This document shows positions 19,601 to 27,149 of a DNA stretch of 64,000 nucleotides, piece by piece. The stretch's first letter is position 1. Each line of letters starts with the position of its first letter. The stretch comes from Flammeovirgaceae bacterium UBA2366. Lineage in GTDB: Bacteria; Bacteroidota; Bacteroidia; Cytophagales; Cyclobacteriaceae. Location: positions 1 through 64,000 of the forward strand of contig DDTK01000003.1 in NCBI GenBank assembly GCA_002344065.1, in the 5' to 3' direction. The position numbers were made by a program, and so were the translations under genes. The notes below the pieces were generated by a model, which was not told the origin of the DNA, did no database searches, and worked only from the letters and a program-made list of their open reading frames with translations.

Positions 19601-19664
19601 CCCAGGCTGAGCCGAGCGGCAGAATAAGTAACGCTACAAACATTAGTTGTAGAATTCTCTTCAT
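16611..19664 (-). CDS. SusC/RagA-family TonB-linked outer membrane transporter
   Basis: 1017-residue transporter: signal peptide (to about residue 22, WAQ), N-terminal carboxypeptidase-regulatory-like domain (VTGKVTSQEDGSGLPGVNV, about 25-100), SusC signature LSEVVVTGYG near 104-113, plug domain to about 230 (VRVRGIGSIN, VLKDAASAAIYG, GVVIVTTKKG), then the 22-strand barrel ending GVTIGL. First gene of the SusC-SusD-lipoprotein operon and preceded by a consensus Bacteroidota promoter. No dedicated sigma/anti-sigma pair is adjacent. Confidence 0.96.
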   Translation of the reverse strand: MKRILQLMFVALLILPLGSAWAQDRTVTGKVTSQEDGSGLPGVNVTLKGTTTGTVTNVDGNFSLSVPASGGTLVLSFIGLKTQEVQIGNRAVIDVQMASDVTQLSEVVVTGYGVQEKRTLTGSIASVKGDVFQNLPVQSVDRGIQGRLAGVQISSTSGAPGGALNVRVRGIGSINASNDPLWIVDGVQLSRFGQTTQGSSNPLASINPNDIESVEVLKDAASAAIYGAQAANGVVIVTTKKGKKGKTNLDVSIQRGAVQPFNLYEVMDGKQFAAIKAESYVNAGLPLTGPTGAHTVFGDPNDDNLTNFSWRDEMFRTGQLATYDISMSGGDDKTSFLLSLSYQMQEGQIIMNDWQRGTARLNLTHKPTTKLTIGTNISLAYQRTFGSITNGNFVNGPFQAAFTAQPTSTAYNDDGTYRNPYPASNSGHLFGYNIVQGVNEEVRLGRVPQTVSSFNIGYEIIPGLTINGFAGVDASFGTDNNQRPGTLPVFPGGQMTVVSRRTIAYNANTTVNYTKRFGDIHQISGIAGFEYRKEERGGVTAAQFTYPNPALRLLSSGATARPAGEFFFDNARQGVFAQVKYTLKDRYIVDGTIRRDGSSRFGPNNRYGTFFAGSVAYRISEESFMDGITWLDDLKIRAAYGRVGNSEIADYDWYTAYGSPAAGSVGIPAGAQYLGGSILRLTRLGNDIIGWEEEDQFNVGIDFSLFGGRLFGSAEFYNNVTNNQLFNVDLPTDSGLGSVRGNVGEVLNRGFDFELGGIVLDRGGFQYRVTANFSTLYNELVSLPNNQQRLVNNGVQLIVGEPIAFPFLLQFAGVNPANGKTMIVNKDGNLAYQGTQDDVDVRGTYIPTYFGGFSNNFSYKGINLEVFFQFQGGNSAFNGDLYNLYAAGSSANNQLVSQLNRWQNPGDITNVPRAYQGGIIDGFDQQHGTFGSTQFLSDASYVRLKQVTLSYNLPNTLVSKIGLNKVNVFVQGLNLWTATKFAGIDPEVVSNNNGTAISSFGVFPLGKQFMAGVTIGL

Positions 19665-19702
19665 GTTAAAAAATTTAGGTTAATGTTAATTTTCTATGAG
19701 GC

Positions 19703-19732
19703 CAAACATAAGACAAAATAATAATTGGCAAA
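19703..19732 (-). promoter_or_regulatory. consensus Bacteroidota promoter for SusCD1 operon
   Basis: On the minus strand TTTG (19732-19729), an 18-bp spacer, then TATGTTTG (19710-19703), an exact match to the TTTG / TAnnTTTG consensus of the primary Bacteroidota sigma factor. It lies 39 bp upstream of the susC ATG. Confidence 0.75.
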
Positions 19733-19947
19733 AGGAAAAATAGTCGAAATTGACGGGTGGAAATCTAAAAAATGCCCAAATTTTTAAAAAAATGTGATTT
19801 TTTACCCTAAATGGAAATTCACAGGGTTAAGGGGCACATTATTGTGCTTGAATAGTCTCTTTTAAAGTTTGGAACCCCAAGCATGAATTACACTCTTTGA
19901 GTGCTTTAAATTAAGGAAATATTTTACGAAAGGTGAATATTGAAAAC

Positions 19948-20703
19948 TCATGTACTCGCCAGAAACTGAAATAACCGGACAAGATCACTCTCGTTATTCA
20001 GCTTAATGTTATTGGTTTTCATAAACTGATTAATTCTTTGCTCATATTTAGAGCCTAGAGCATCCAGACTTTTTTTAGATTTTATCCGAATTAAAGACTC
20101 TCCACTATTGAAATAGAAACTCTCTTTCTTCAGAATTCTGGTATCCTTACTACCAACATTTAGGGCAGGATTAAAATCCGGTTTTAAAACCTCAATTTTA
20201 ATGTGCTTAAATAAAGCAACTTTAGCCTCAACTAATACTTCAACAAACCCTGATAAGGGTGCTCCATCTTCTTTATATTCTCTACCATTAATTAAATATC
20301 GCGGCTTGTTGGTAACGGAATCAATCCAAACGACATTTTTCACCTTGCTGCCACTCATTACCCGCACATCATTCGTAAGTCTAAACTCAAATTCATCCTT
20401 ATAAATATCATACCGGGTAACATAGCCCTCCACAAGTTCATCATTCTTGTATAATAATAATGATGACTTACCCCAATGCGTATCCCAGTAAGGATTACCC
20501 ACAATTTCCGAAACCGATGGAGTAGACATACCTGTAAGAATCTGCCCTACAGGTAAGCGCTGATTGAATTGACTGAATGAGGTGATTATATTATTGGCCC
20601 GAACTGATTTTGAAATTTCATCATCTGGCTTTTGACCAAGCGTCCGCAGACACCCGCAAAGTAAAAGCACAATTAGTAGAGCAGCCGTTACATTCCTTTT
20701 CAT
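19948..20703 (-). CDS. secreted protein of unknown function, paralogue of 10035-10712
   Basis: 251 residues. N-terminal signal peptide containing two Cys (LLCGC), so it may be a lipoprotein, or cleaved after GQ. The core has GNPYWDTHWGKSSLLL, RYDIYKDEFEF and a C-terminal stretch KTNNIKLNNESDLVRLF, matching the paralogue near 10 kb in layout. Family not recognised. Located between the two SusCD operons, 68 bp and a terminator away from the upstream lipoprotein gene, and 283 bp before susC1. Confidence 0.78.
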   Translation of the reverse strand: MKRNVTAALLIVLLLCGCLRTLGQKPDDEISKSVRANNIITSFSQFNQRLPVGQILTGMSTPSVSEIVGNPYWDTHWGKSSLLLYKNDELVEGYVTRYDIYKDEFEFRLTNDVRVMSGSKVKNVVWIDSVTNKPRYLINGREYKEDGAPLSGFVEVLVEAKVALFKHIKIEVLKPDFNPALNVGSKDTRILKKESFYFNSGESLIRIKSKKSLDALGSKYEQRINQFMKTNNIKLNNESDLVRLFQFLAST

Positions 20704-20711
20704 ACTGCTAA

Positions 20712-20750
20712 TTTAAAAAAAAGGCTAAAGAGTCGCCTCTTTAGCCTTTA
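20712..20750 (-). terminator. intrinsic terminator of SusCD2 operon
   Basis: Perfect 13-bp stem AAAGGCTAAAGAG (20720-20732) / CTCTTTAGCCTTT (20737-20749) with a TCGC loop and an A run on the plus strand that becomes a T run on the minus strand. It follows the 396-residue lipoprotein gene. Confidence 0.9.
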
Positions 20751-20771
20751 AATTACTATGTCATTAGATCG

Positions 20772-21962
20772 TTACAACTTAACCAGTGTTAATCTGACAC
20801 GCCTGGTCCACGTACAGTATCCATTACGCAAACCGTACTCATCAGCATCGTCATCAACACCAATTGTCATAGTGTTACCAGCTGTTAATCCGTCACTGGC
20901 AGCGGTATAGGTACCTCGGTTAGCTGTAGTTGCTTGTGGCAACCCGGGCTGCAACACCGCTCCAATAGAACCTATTGCAAAACTACCAGCCGGTGGCCAG
21001 GTCCAATACAATGCCTTATTGGTTGCACAGTTAATACCTGTATTCTGTAACGGAACATACACCGTACCGTTTTCCAGGTTAATGCGCATGGTCACATTCT
21101 GTCCCCTGTAGCTTACGGTAAACTGACGTTCTGTTGAAAGACCACCCGGTACAGTTGCCAATGTAACGGTTTGGTTTGGAAAGAGAACATTGTTTAACGA
21201 GGCAGGGTAATCAGCATGCTGGTTCCAGGTATGGTTAGGCGACCAGATAGCAGTTTGGGTTAACGAATAGGTACCTACCCACGAAGGTGTAGCCAAGGCC
21301 CGAACAAAAACCGTGTAAATAAACGGTGAACTGTAAAACTGACCACCTGTAATGTTTGGTGTAGTGTTAGCTTCTGCTGTTTTGGCAAATGCCGGGTTTA
21401 CAGCAGCCTGAGGATTCAAAACTGAAAACTTTTTGCCATCCTTCAGCTTCATAATCCAACGCACAATTACCTGATCGTTTGCCAACAATGCACCACCTGG
21501 ATAGGCAACCAAGCCCCCTACAGGTGAACAAGTAGGACATGCACCATCAGGGTCAGTATTTAACGTAGCCAACGCAGTTTGAATCTGGGTAGCCGTAAGT
21601 GTAATGGTTGCCCGCTTAAAAAGAGATATTGTTGGTTGTGGAACAGCGGAAAACGCAGTACCCGGAACTGTTGTTAGCAGTACTTCATCGGTCAAGCCTG
21701 TTCCACGTCTGTGGCTTACATAAATCTCCACCTCATCAAGGTTATCGCCATTTTTCTCATCAACTGCCTCGAGTGTATATTCAAAAGCAGAGGCAGCTAA
21801 ATTACCAGCATCCAGTATGTTTGACCGAATATGAATAATCCGTAAGTACCCAGCAAAATCTTTGTCGGCATACGGAAGCGGATACAAACTCTCATCCCGG
21901 CACGACATCACTACCCCCATAGAAAGGATAAGCAGTGACAAAATAAATTTATAATTTCTCAT
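20772..21962 (-). CDS. SusCD-associated surface lipoprotein of unknown fold
   Basis: 396 residues; lipoprotein signal with lipobox VMSC. The body is beta-rich, with LEAVDEKNGDNLDEVEIYVSHR-type sequence near residue 60 and a C-terminal half rich in aromatic residues (WSPNHTWNQHADYPA, YWTWPPAG). I do not recognise a family. It is the third gene of the SusCD2 operon, 12 bp after susD2, and ends at a strong terminator, the same position as the 278-residue lipoprotein in SusCD1, so a surface accessory role is likely. Confidence 0.8.
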   Translation of the reverse strand: MRNYKFILSLLILSMGVVMSCRDESLYPLPYADKDFAGYLRIIHIRSNILDAGNLAASAFEYTLEAVDEKNGDNLDEVEIYVSHRRGTGLTDEVLLTTVPGTAFSAVPQPTISLFKRATITLTATQIQTALATLNTDPDGACPTCSPVGGLVAYPGGALLANDQVIVRWIMKLKDGKKFSVLNPQAAVNPAFAKTAEANTTPNITGGQFYSSPFIYTVFVRALATPSWVGTYSLTQTAIWSPNHTWNQHADYPASLNNVLFPNQTVTLATVPGGLSTERQFTVSYRGQNVTMRINLENGTVYVPLQNTGINCATNKALYWTWPPAGSFAIGSIGAVLQPGLPQATTANRGTYTAASDGLTAGNTMTIGVDDDADEYGLRNGYCTWTRRVRLTLVKL

Positions 21963-21974
21963 AGTTGTCTTTCG

Positions 21975-23780
21975 TTAGAAGTCCAGGTCTTTAACCTTTT
22001 GATCCCAAAATACTTTGCCACTCAGGTCGGCCTTTTGATCCACCGAACCATTCAGGTTAGCAAAATTTGCCGGATACCAGAATGTTCTAGGAAAAGCACC
22101 AGGCGTTGCAACTATGGTAGGTTGCATACCATTCGGTAAGCCCGTTCTGCGGTAAAGATTATACGCTTCAACACCAGAACCAAAACTGGCAATCCAATGC
22201 TCGCGCGCGATGTAATCCATAATGTTATCATTGCCTACCTGGGCATCATAAGCAGCCAAAGCTAAGGTCACGTAATTATCAACATCGGTTGTATAGGTTG
22301 CCGCAGGGTAAAAAGTATCAATGGTTGCAGTTTCTGTTGGAGATGCTCCACCTATGCCGTAGGTTCCACTAACTGCCCAGGTACGTACATCGGCCATAGA
22401 AGCGCGTATTCCATTTTCGAAATACGTTCTTGCATTACCGGTTGTTCCTAAATACAAAGCCGCTTCACTAAGCATAAACTGAACATTTGAGCGCATTAAA
22501 ATGGGTTGTATACCTGCACCGCGCATACCCAGATTTTGGTTTACGTTACCATTAACGTTGGCATCAAACCTGCCACCGGCTGGGTATGCACCCCACATAG
22601 TTCTGGCAAAACCATCTGGTGGAATACCCTGAGGATCGACATGGTCACGTCCCCAATAACCTCTATCGGTAGGGTAGCAAAAGGTTCTGGTCCATGCAGG
22701 ATTGGCCGGGTCAGGATTAATACCTGGAGGCATACCCGCCTTAGGATTTAACAAAACTGCTGTTCCTGTTGAGGTTGGATAATGATCAGGCGTGGCCTGA
22801 ACTACGCAACGAATCTCATTCGGGTCGGATGAATTAGAATTGCGTTGACGATAAAAATAGAAACGCATGCGTGGATCACCCGGTTGGCCACCCTGTGTGG
22901 CGCCATAGCCGTGGAACATTTGCCACATCAACCAATTCGACATGTAGTTTCCGGAACCCGCAACATACGTTGCTGTGAACCGAGGATGTCTGTTGTCAGG
23001 GTCAACAATGTTGCTTCCATAGCGGAAAACAAAGTTTTCATTCGCAGCGCTAATCAATCCACCGGTCGCAGAAACATCAGCAATCAGGGCATTGATAGCC
23101 GTTGTAGAAGCCGCAGGTGCCTCATGACGCAAATTGAGGTGAATTTTCAATTTAAGCGTATTGGCTAACCTGGTCCAACGTGTATAATTATTAGCGTAAA
23201 ACTGATCTACAGGAGCAGGGGCCGTACCATTCAGGTAACCCCCATTTGCCACAGTAGGTGTGTTCAAATCCTCCTTTGCTTTGTCAAGCAAAGTAAGCGC
23301 AACAGTATAAATACTTGAGGCTTGATCCACACCAGGATTAAAATTAGCAGAACCCTGAAAAGCCTGTGAGTATGGCACATCGCCAAAATGGTCAGCTAGC
23401 AATAATAAGGTATAAGCCGTGATTACCCGTGACATACCCGCATGCCGGGCTAAGCCATTGGCGTCAGCAGTCTTAATTAACTCATCAGCATCTTTAAGAA
23501 TAACCGCATAGGCTGTTGACCATACCCCATCAAAAGTTTGAGGTGTATAGACGTTATCATACAACGAACCGCCTGAATTTTGCAGGCGAGTCATTTGCAT
23601 ACCATAGGTACTGAAAGTATTAAAAAGACCACCAAGATTTCGCTGCATGGAGTTCAATAACAAATTAGGCAAGGCCTGATTTGGCTGAACAGCATTAGGG
23701 TCTTCGCGCAAGTCAAGTGTACACGCATTCGCGAGTACAAGCCCCAGCGCGAGCACTATATGTTTTATATATTTCTTCAT
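21975..23780 (-). CDS. SusD/RagB family lipoprotein (SusD-like_2 type)
   Basis: 601-residue surface lipoprotein, lipobox ANAC. The N terminus DPNAVQPNQALPNLLLNSMQ and the middle HFGDVPYSQAFQG … FNPGVDQASSIY are typical of the SusD-like_2 subfamily, distinct from the RagB-type gene in the neighbouring operon. Serves as the ligand-capturing lid of the susC2 transporter, which ends 19 bp upstream. Substrate not predicted. Confidence 0.93.
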   Translation of the reverse strand: MKKYIKHIVLALGLVLANACTLDLREDPNAVQPNQALPNLLLNSMQRNLGGLFNTFSTYGMQMTRLQNSGGSLYDNVYTPQTFDGVWSTAYAVILKDADELIKTADANGLARHAGMSRVITAYTLLLLADHFGDVPYSQAFQGSANFNPGVDQASSIYTVALTLLDKAKEDLNTPTVANGGYLNGTAPAPVDQFYANNYTRWTRLANTLKLKIHLNLRHEAPAASTTAINALIADVSATGGLISAANENFVFRYGSNIVDPDNRHPRFTATYVAGSGNYMSNWLMWQMFHGYGATQGGQPGDPRMRFYFYRQRNSNSSDPNEIRCVVQATPDHYPTSTGTAVLLNPKAGMPPGINPDPANPAWTRTFCYPTDRGYWGRDHVDPQGIPPDGFARTMWGAYPAGGRFDANVNGNVNQNLGMRGAGIQPILMRSNVQFMLSEAALYLGTTGNARTYFENGIRASMADVRTWAVSGTYGIGGASPTETATIDTFYPAATYTTDVDNYVTLALAAYDAQVGNDNIMDYIAREHWIASFGSGVEAYNLYRRTGLPNGMQPTIVATPGAFPRTFWYPANFANLNGSVDQKADLSGKVFWDQKVKDLDF

Positions 23781-23799
23781 GAGAATTACAAGTTTAGAT

Positions 23800-26700
23800 T
23801 TAGAACGTTAACCTCAATACAGCACCGTAACGTCTTACACTCGGACCAGTCAGGTAATCAAAACCTGCTCCATTGTCAACGCCTTGACTTGATACTTCAG
23901 TATCAAAGTTTACAACCTTGGGTACATTAACAGCATTAAACCAAAGGTTATTTCCATTAACCTGGATGGAAGCATTTTTAATTGGAGTCTTACTTAAAAT
24001 AGATCGCGGCAACGTATAGCTTAAGCTGATTTCGCGCAATCGAATAGTAGTTCCATCAAAAATACCCACCTCGGTTGTTGCGCCAGCACCATACAGTGTG
24101 TTGAAACCGTAATCCGAAGCGGAAATCATGATGTCGTTCGGAACATAGTTAGGCGCATCGGCTGTTCCGATATTTTTTACACCTGGCAGAACCAATGTTA
24201 AATCCTGATTGTAATCCTGAGCTGCAGCTGTACCCCGACCAAGTACTGCATTGGCAGTAGATGAGAAAATATCTCCACCGTGGCGATAATCAAACTGGAA
24301 GGAGAATTCAAATCCTTTCCAGGAGAAATTATTAATGAAGGTTACGAAATAATCAGGATTAGGATTGCCAACAACGCCCAAAATTGGTGAACGTACATAC
24401 AAACCATCAGCAGCTACGATGGGGTTACCTTGAGGGTCTCTTGCCCGAACTGAACCTTTCATGATATTGAACGGCTGCCCCGGAATTGCAAAATTACCCT
24501 GATCGGTAAAACCTGATAACGCTACTTCTTCAATTTCGCCACCCAAATCAATTACCTCAGGGCGCACCAGCGTGTAGTTTACGATGGCATCCCAACGGAA
24601 TCCATTAGCCAGTTGTATTGGAGTGCCTGTGAGGCCAATCTCAACACCCTTATTGCTAATCTTACCAAGGTTAACAAAGGTTGAGGTAAATCCGGTTGCA
24701 GGATCAATAGGGGCTGATGTAATCAGATTTTTGGTTGATCTGTCATATACTGTAAAGTCGATACCAAACCTGTTATTAAACATTTTGGCCTCGAAACCGA
24801 GTTCCACTTCCTGCTGTAATTCAGGTTGTAGATTTCGATTACCCAACTGGTTAGCAATGGTGTGTTCTCCCAATAATGCGCCAGTAGGGCCCATAAACGC
24901 GCGGAGGTTTTGGTTCACCACATCACGTGTTCTGTATGTTGGCGGAAAACCCGCTGAAGTTCCATAGCCAGCTCTTATTTTAAGTGAATTAAGTGTATTC
25001 GACTTGATACTGCTGAAAACTTCAGTTGGTAAAAACGAAGCGCTCACACTTGGATAAAATATAGAATTATTACCAGCCTCAAGTGTTGATATCCAGTCAT
25101 TTCTACCGGATAAGTTCAAGAACAAATAGTCTTTATAGTCGAAAGAGAAATCTCCATAAACACCGTAGCGTTGGGTCTCATCTGTTCTGTAGAACACACG
25201 GTTATCAAATGCAATACTTCTGGAAGAACTGCCTTCAAAATTTGAGTGTCTCATTAAGCCGAATACGGTCTGTGTTTCAGAATAAATACCATCGCGTTGT
25301 CTGTAGTCATTTCTGGCATTACCACCAACACGAGCAGTCATATTAATATCTGAACTCAACGGTTTAGAAAATGAGAGAATTATATCGTGGTTCCAAATGG
25401 TATTATTGATGGTTTGAGTTTGTAAAACACCACGATCAATGTTTGCATAGCTGGGACCAATACCTTTATTGAATTCACGATTTTGCGTTTCAGTATAGGT
25501 ATCTAAACCTACACGGTAGCTCAACGCCAGGTTATCAGTGAAATCATATGCGAACGTTGAAGACAAGAATACGCGGTTTGTTATACTCGTCTCACGATGG
25601 TATTTCGCCATCCAGTTCGGATTTGGGATATCGTTGCTGGCACGGTACCAAACACTTTTCTTTTCCAATGGTGTCTCATATGGGAAACTTAAAATATCCC
25701 AGTTACGGGGGGTGTACAGAAAGTTGGCATAAAGAGATGGAACTCCACCAAATGCCACAGAACCACCTGTAGCTCCGTTTAAAGGAGGTGTTTCAAACTC
25801 AGTATTGGCAAACAGTACGGAAGTGCGGATCGAAAATTTATCGGTAACGGCAGCGTTAAAACCAGTGGAAATGTTTAAGCGCTGAAGCTCGTTACCTGGT
25901 GCATAGCCCTCTTCAGTAGTATAGGCAACAGAGGCATTATATCCCAATTTATCTGATCCCCCGGAAATACCAATTGATGTATTTGAAACAACACCCTTCC
26001 TGAAAAATCCTATCGGATCGGGCGCAGCTTCATACGGAATACGCTTAAAATAATATTCCGGGAAAGCTTCCCGTAATGATGCATCATTTGCAAACTGGTA
26101 TGGGTGGCCCACCGAGTCAACCTGGTTAAAATTTGGGCCCCAGTTACTGAAGAAGTTCCCAAACAACCCCTGGAAACCATTACCATAATTGTTCTGCATT
26201 GTTGGCCACGATGCAATTTCTGTTACTGAAAGAGTCTGTTGAAAAGAAACTTCAGCCTGCTTCTTCTTTGCACCTCCAGATTTGGTTGTAACCAGAATTA
26301 CACCATTTCTTCCCTGGTCACCATAAAGTACAGTGGCAGCTAACCCTTTTAATACGTTAATTGTCTCAATAGTATTGGGATCAATATCCAAAAAGCGGCT
26401 GGTAGCCGTTGCCTGACCTCCCGTTGTAAATCCAGAACCACTATTGGTTTCTGAATTGAATGGAACGCCATCAACAACCCAAAGCGGCTGGGTACTACCG
26501 GTAAGTGAAGAATACCCTCTGATGTTGATGCTGGCACCAGCACCTGAGGTCCCACCGGTTGGGGTAATAACTACCCCTGGAACTTTTCCCTGCAGCACTC
26601 TTGAAATGTCATTAACCGGTCGTGCCGCCAGTTGATCCGCGCCAACAGTACTTGTGGCATAGCCAAGGGCTTTCTTTTCCCTGGCAATACCTTGACCTGT

Positions 26701-27021
26701 AATAACAACTTCGCTGAGTTGTGTGGCATCCAACGCCAAAGAAATGTCAACGACTGATCGATCACCTATTGGAATCTCCTGCGTTTGCAGTCCAATAAAT
26801 GAAAAAACCAGTGATCCTCCCGAAGCGGGAATGGATAACGTGAATCTTCCTTCTGCGTCAGTGGCGGTTCCAACAGTAGAACCCTTCAGAACCACGTTCA
26901 CGCCAGGAAGCGGGGAACCATCTTCGGTAGATGTAACTCTACCGGAGACAGTTCGATCTTGTGCTATCGCTGCGCTAAAAGCGAAGAGAAGCAACATCGA
27001 ACTTAGTAAAAGTCTCCTCAT
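23800..27021 (-). CDS. SusC/RagA-family TonB-linked outer membrane transporter
   Basis: 1073 residues: signal peptide (to AIAQ), carboxypeptidase-regulatory-like domain (VSGRVTSTEDGSPLPGVNV), LSEVVITGQG signature, plug (INIRGYSSL, VLKGLAATVLYG, GVILVTTKSG) and a C-terminal barrel ending AVLRLTF. The first 100 residues closely resemble those of susC1, the barrels differ, so the pairs import different cargo or arose by old duplication. First gene of the SusCD2 operon. I found no clean promoter consensus in the 128 bp upstream. Confidence 0.96.
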   Translation of the reverse strand: MRRLLLSSMLLLFAFSAAIAQDRTVSGRVTSTEDGSPLPGVNVVLKGSTVGTATDAEGRFTLSIPASGGSLVFSFIGLQTQEIPIGDRSVVDISLALDATQLSEVVITGQGIAREKKALGYATSTVGADQLAARPVNDISRVLQGKVPGVVITPTGGTSGAGASINIRGYSSLTGSTQPLWVVDGVPFNSETNSGSGFTTGGQATATSRFLDIDPNTIETINVLKGLAATVLYGDQGRNGVILVTTKSGGAKKKQAEVSFQQTLSVTEIASWPTMQNNYGNGFQGLFGNFFSNWGPNFNQVDSVGHPYQFANDASLREAFPEYYFKRIPYEAAPDPIGFFRKGVVSNTSIGISGGSDKLGYNASVAYTTEEGYAPGNELQRLNISTGFNAAVTDKFSIRTSVLFANTEFETPPLNGATGGSVAFGGVPSLYANFLYTPRNWDILSFPYETPLEKKSVWYRASNDIPNPNWMAKYHRETSITNRVFLSSTFAYDFTDNLALSYRVGLDTYTETQNREFNKGIGPSYANIDRGVLQTQTINNTIWNHDIILSFSKPLSSDINMTARVGGNARNDYRQRDGIYSETQTVFGLMRHSNFEGSSSRSIAFDNRVFYRTDETQRYGVYGDFSFDYKDYLFLNLSGRNDWISTLEAGNNSIFYPSVSASFLPTEVFSSIKSNTLNSLKIRAGYGTSAGFPPTYRTRDVVNQNLRAFMGPTGALLGEHTIANQLGNRNLQPELQQEVELGFEAKMFNNRFGIDFTVYDRSTKNLITSAPIDPATGFTSTFVNLGKISNKGVEIGLTGTPIQLANGFRWDAIVNYTLVRPEVIDLGGEIEEVALSGFTDQGNFAIPGQPFNIMKGSVRARDPQGNPIVAADGLYVRSPILGVVGNPNPDYFVTFINNFSWKGFEFSFQFDYRHGGDIFSSTANAVLGRGTAAAQDYNQDLTLVLPGVKNIGTADAPNYVPNDIMISASDYGFNTLYGAGATTEVGIFDGTTIRLREISLSYTLPRSILSKTPIKNASIQVNGNNLWFNAVNVPKVVNFDTEVSSQGVDNGAGFDYLTGPSVRRYGAVLRLTF

Positions 27022-27149
27022 AAGTTTAAGTTTAGGTTTAGTAAAGTGATAAAGTTATCGAAGTGGCACGAATTAAGAAAGTTCCGTTTAAATAATTTTA
27101 ACCAAAATATAATTTGGCTAACAGGGCGATAATGAACTGGTCATTCCGT

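Noticed and set aside
27022..27149. Promoter for SusCD2 (TATATTTTG on the minus strand)
   Set aside because: Spacing inside the -7 box is one base too long and no TTTG lies at a suitable distance upstream.
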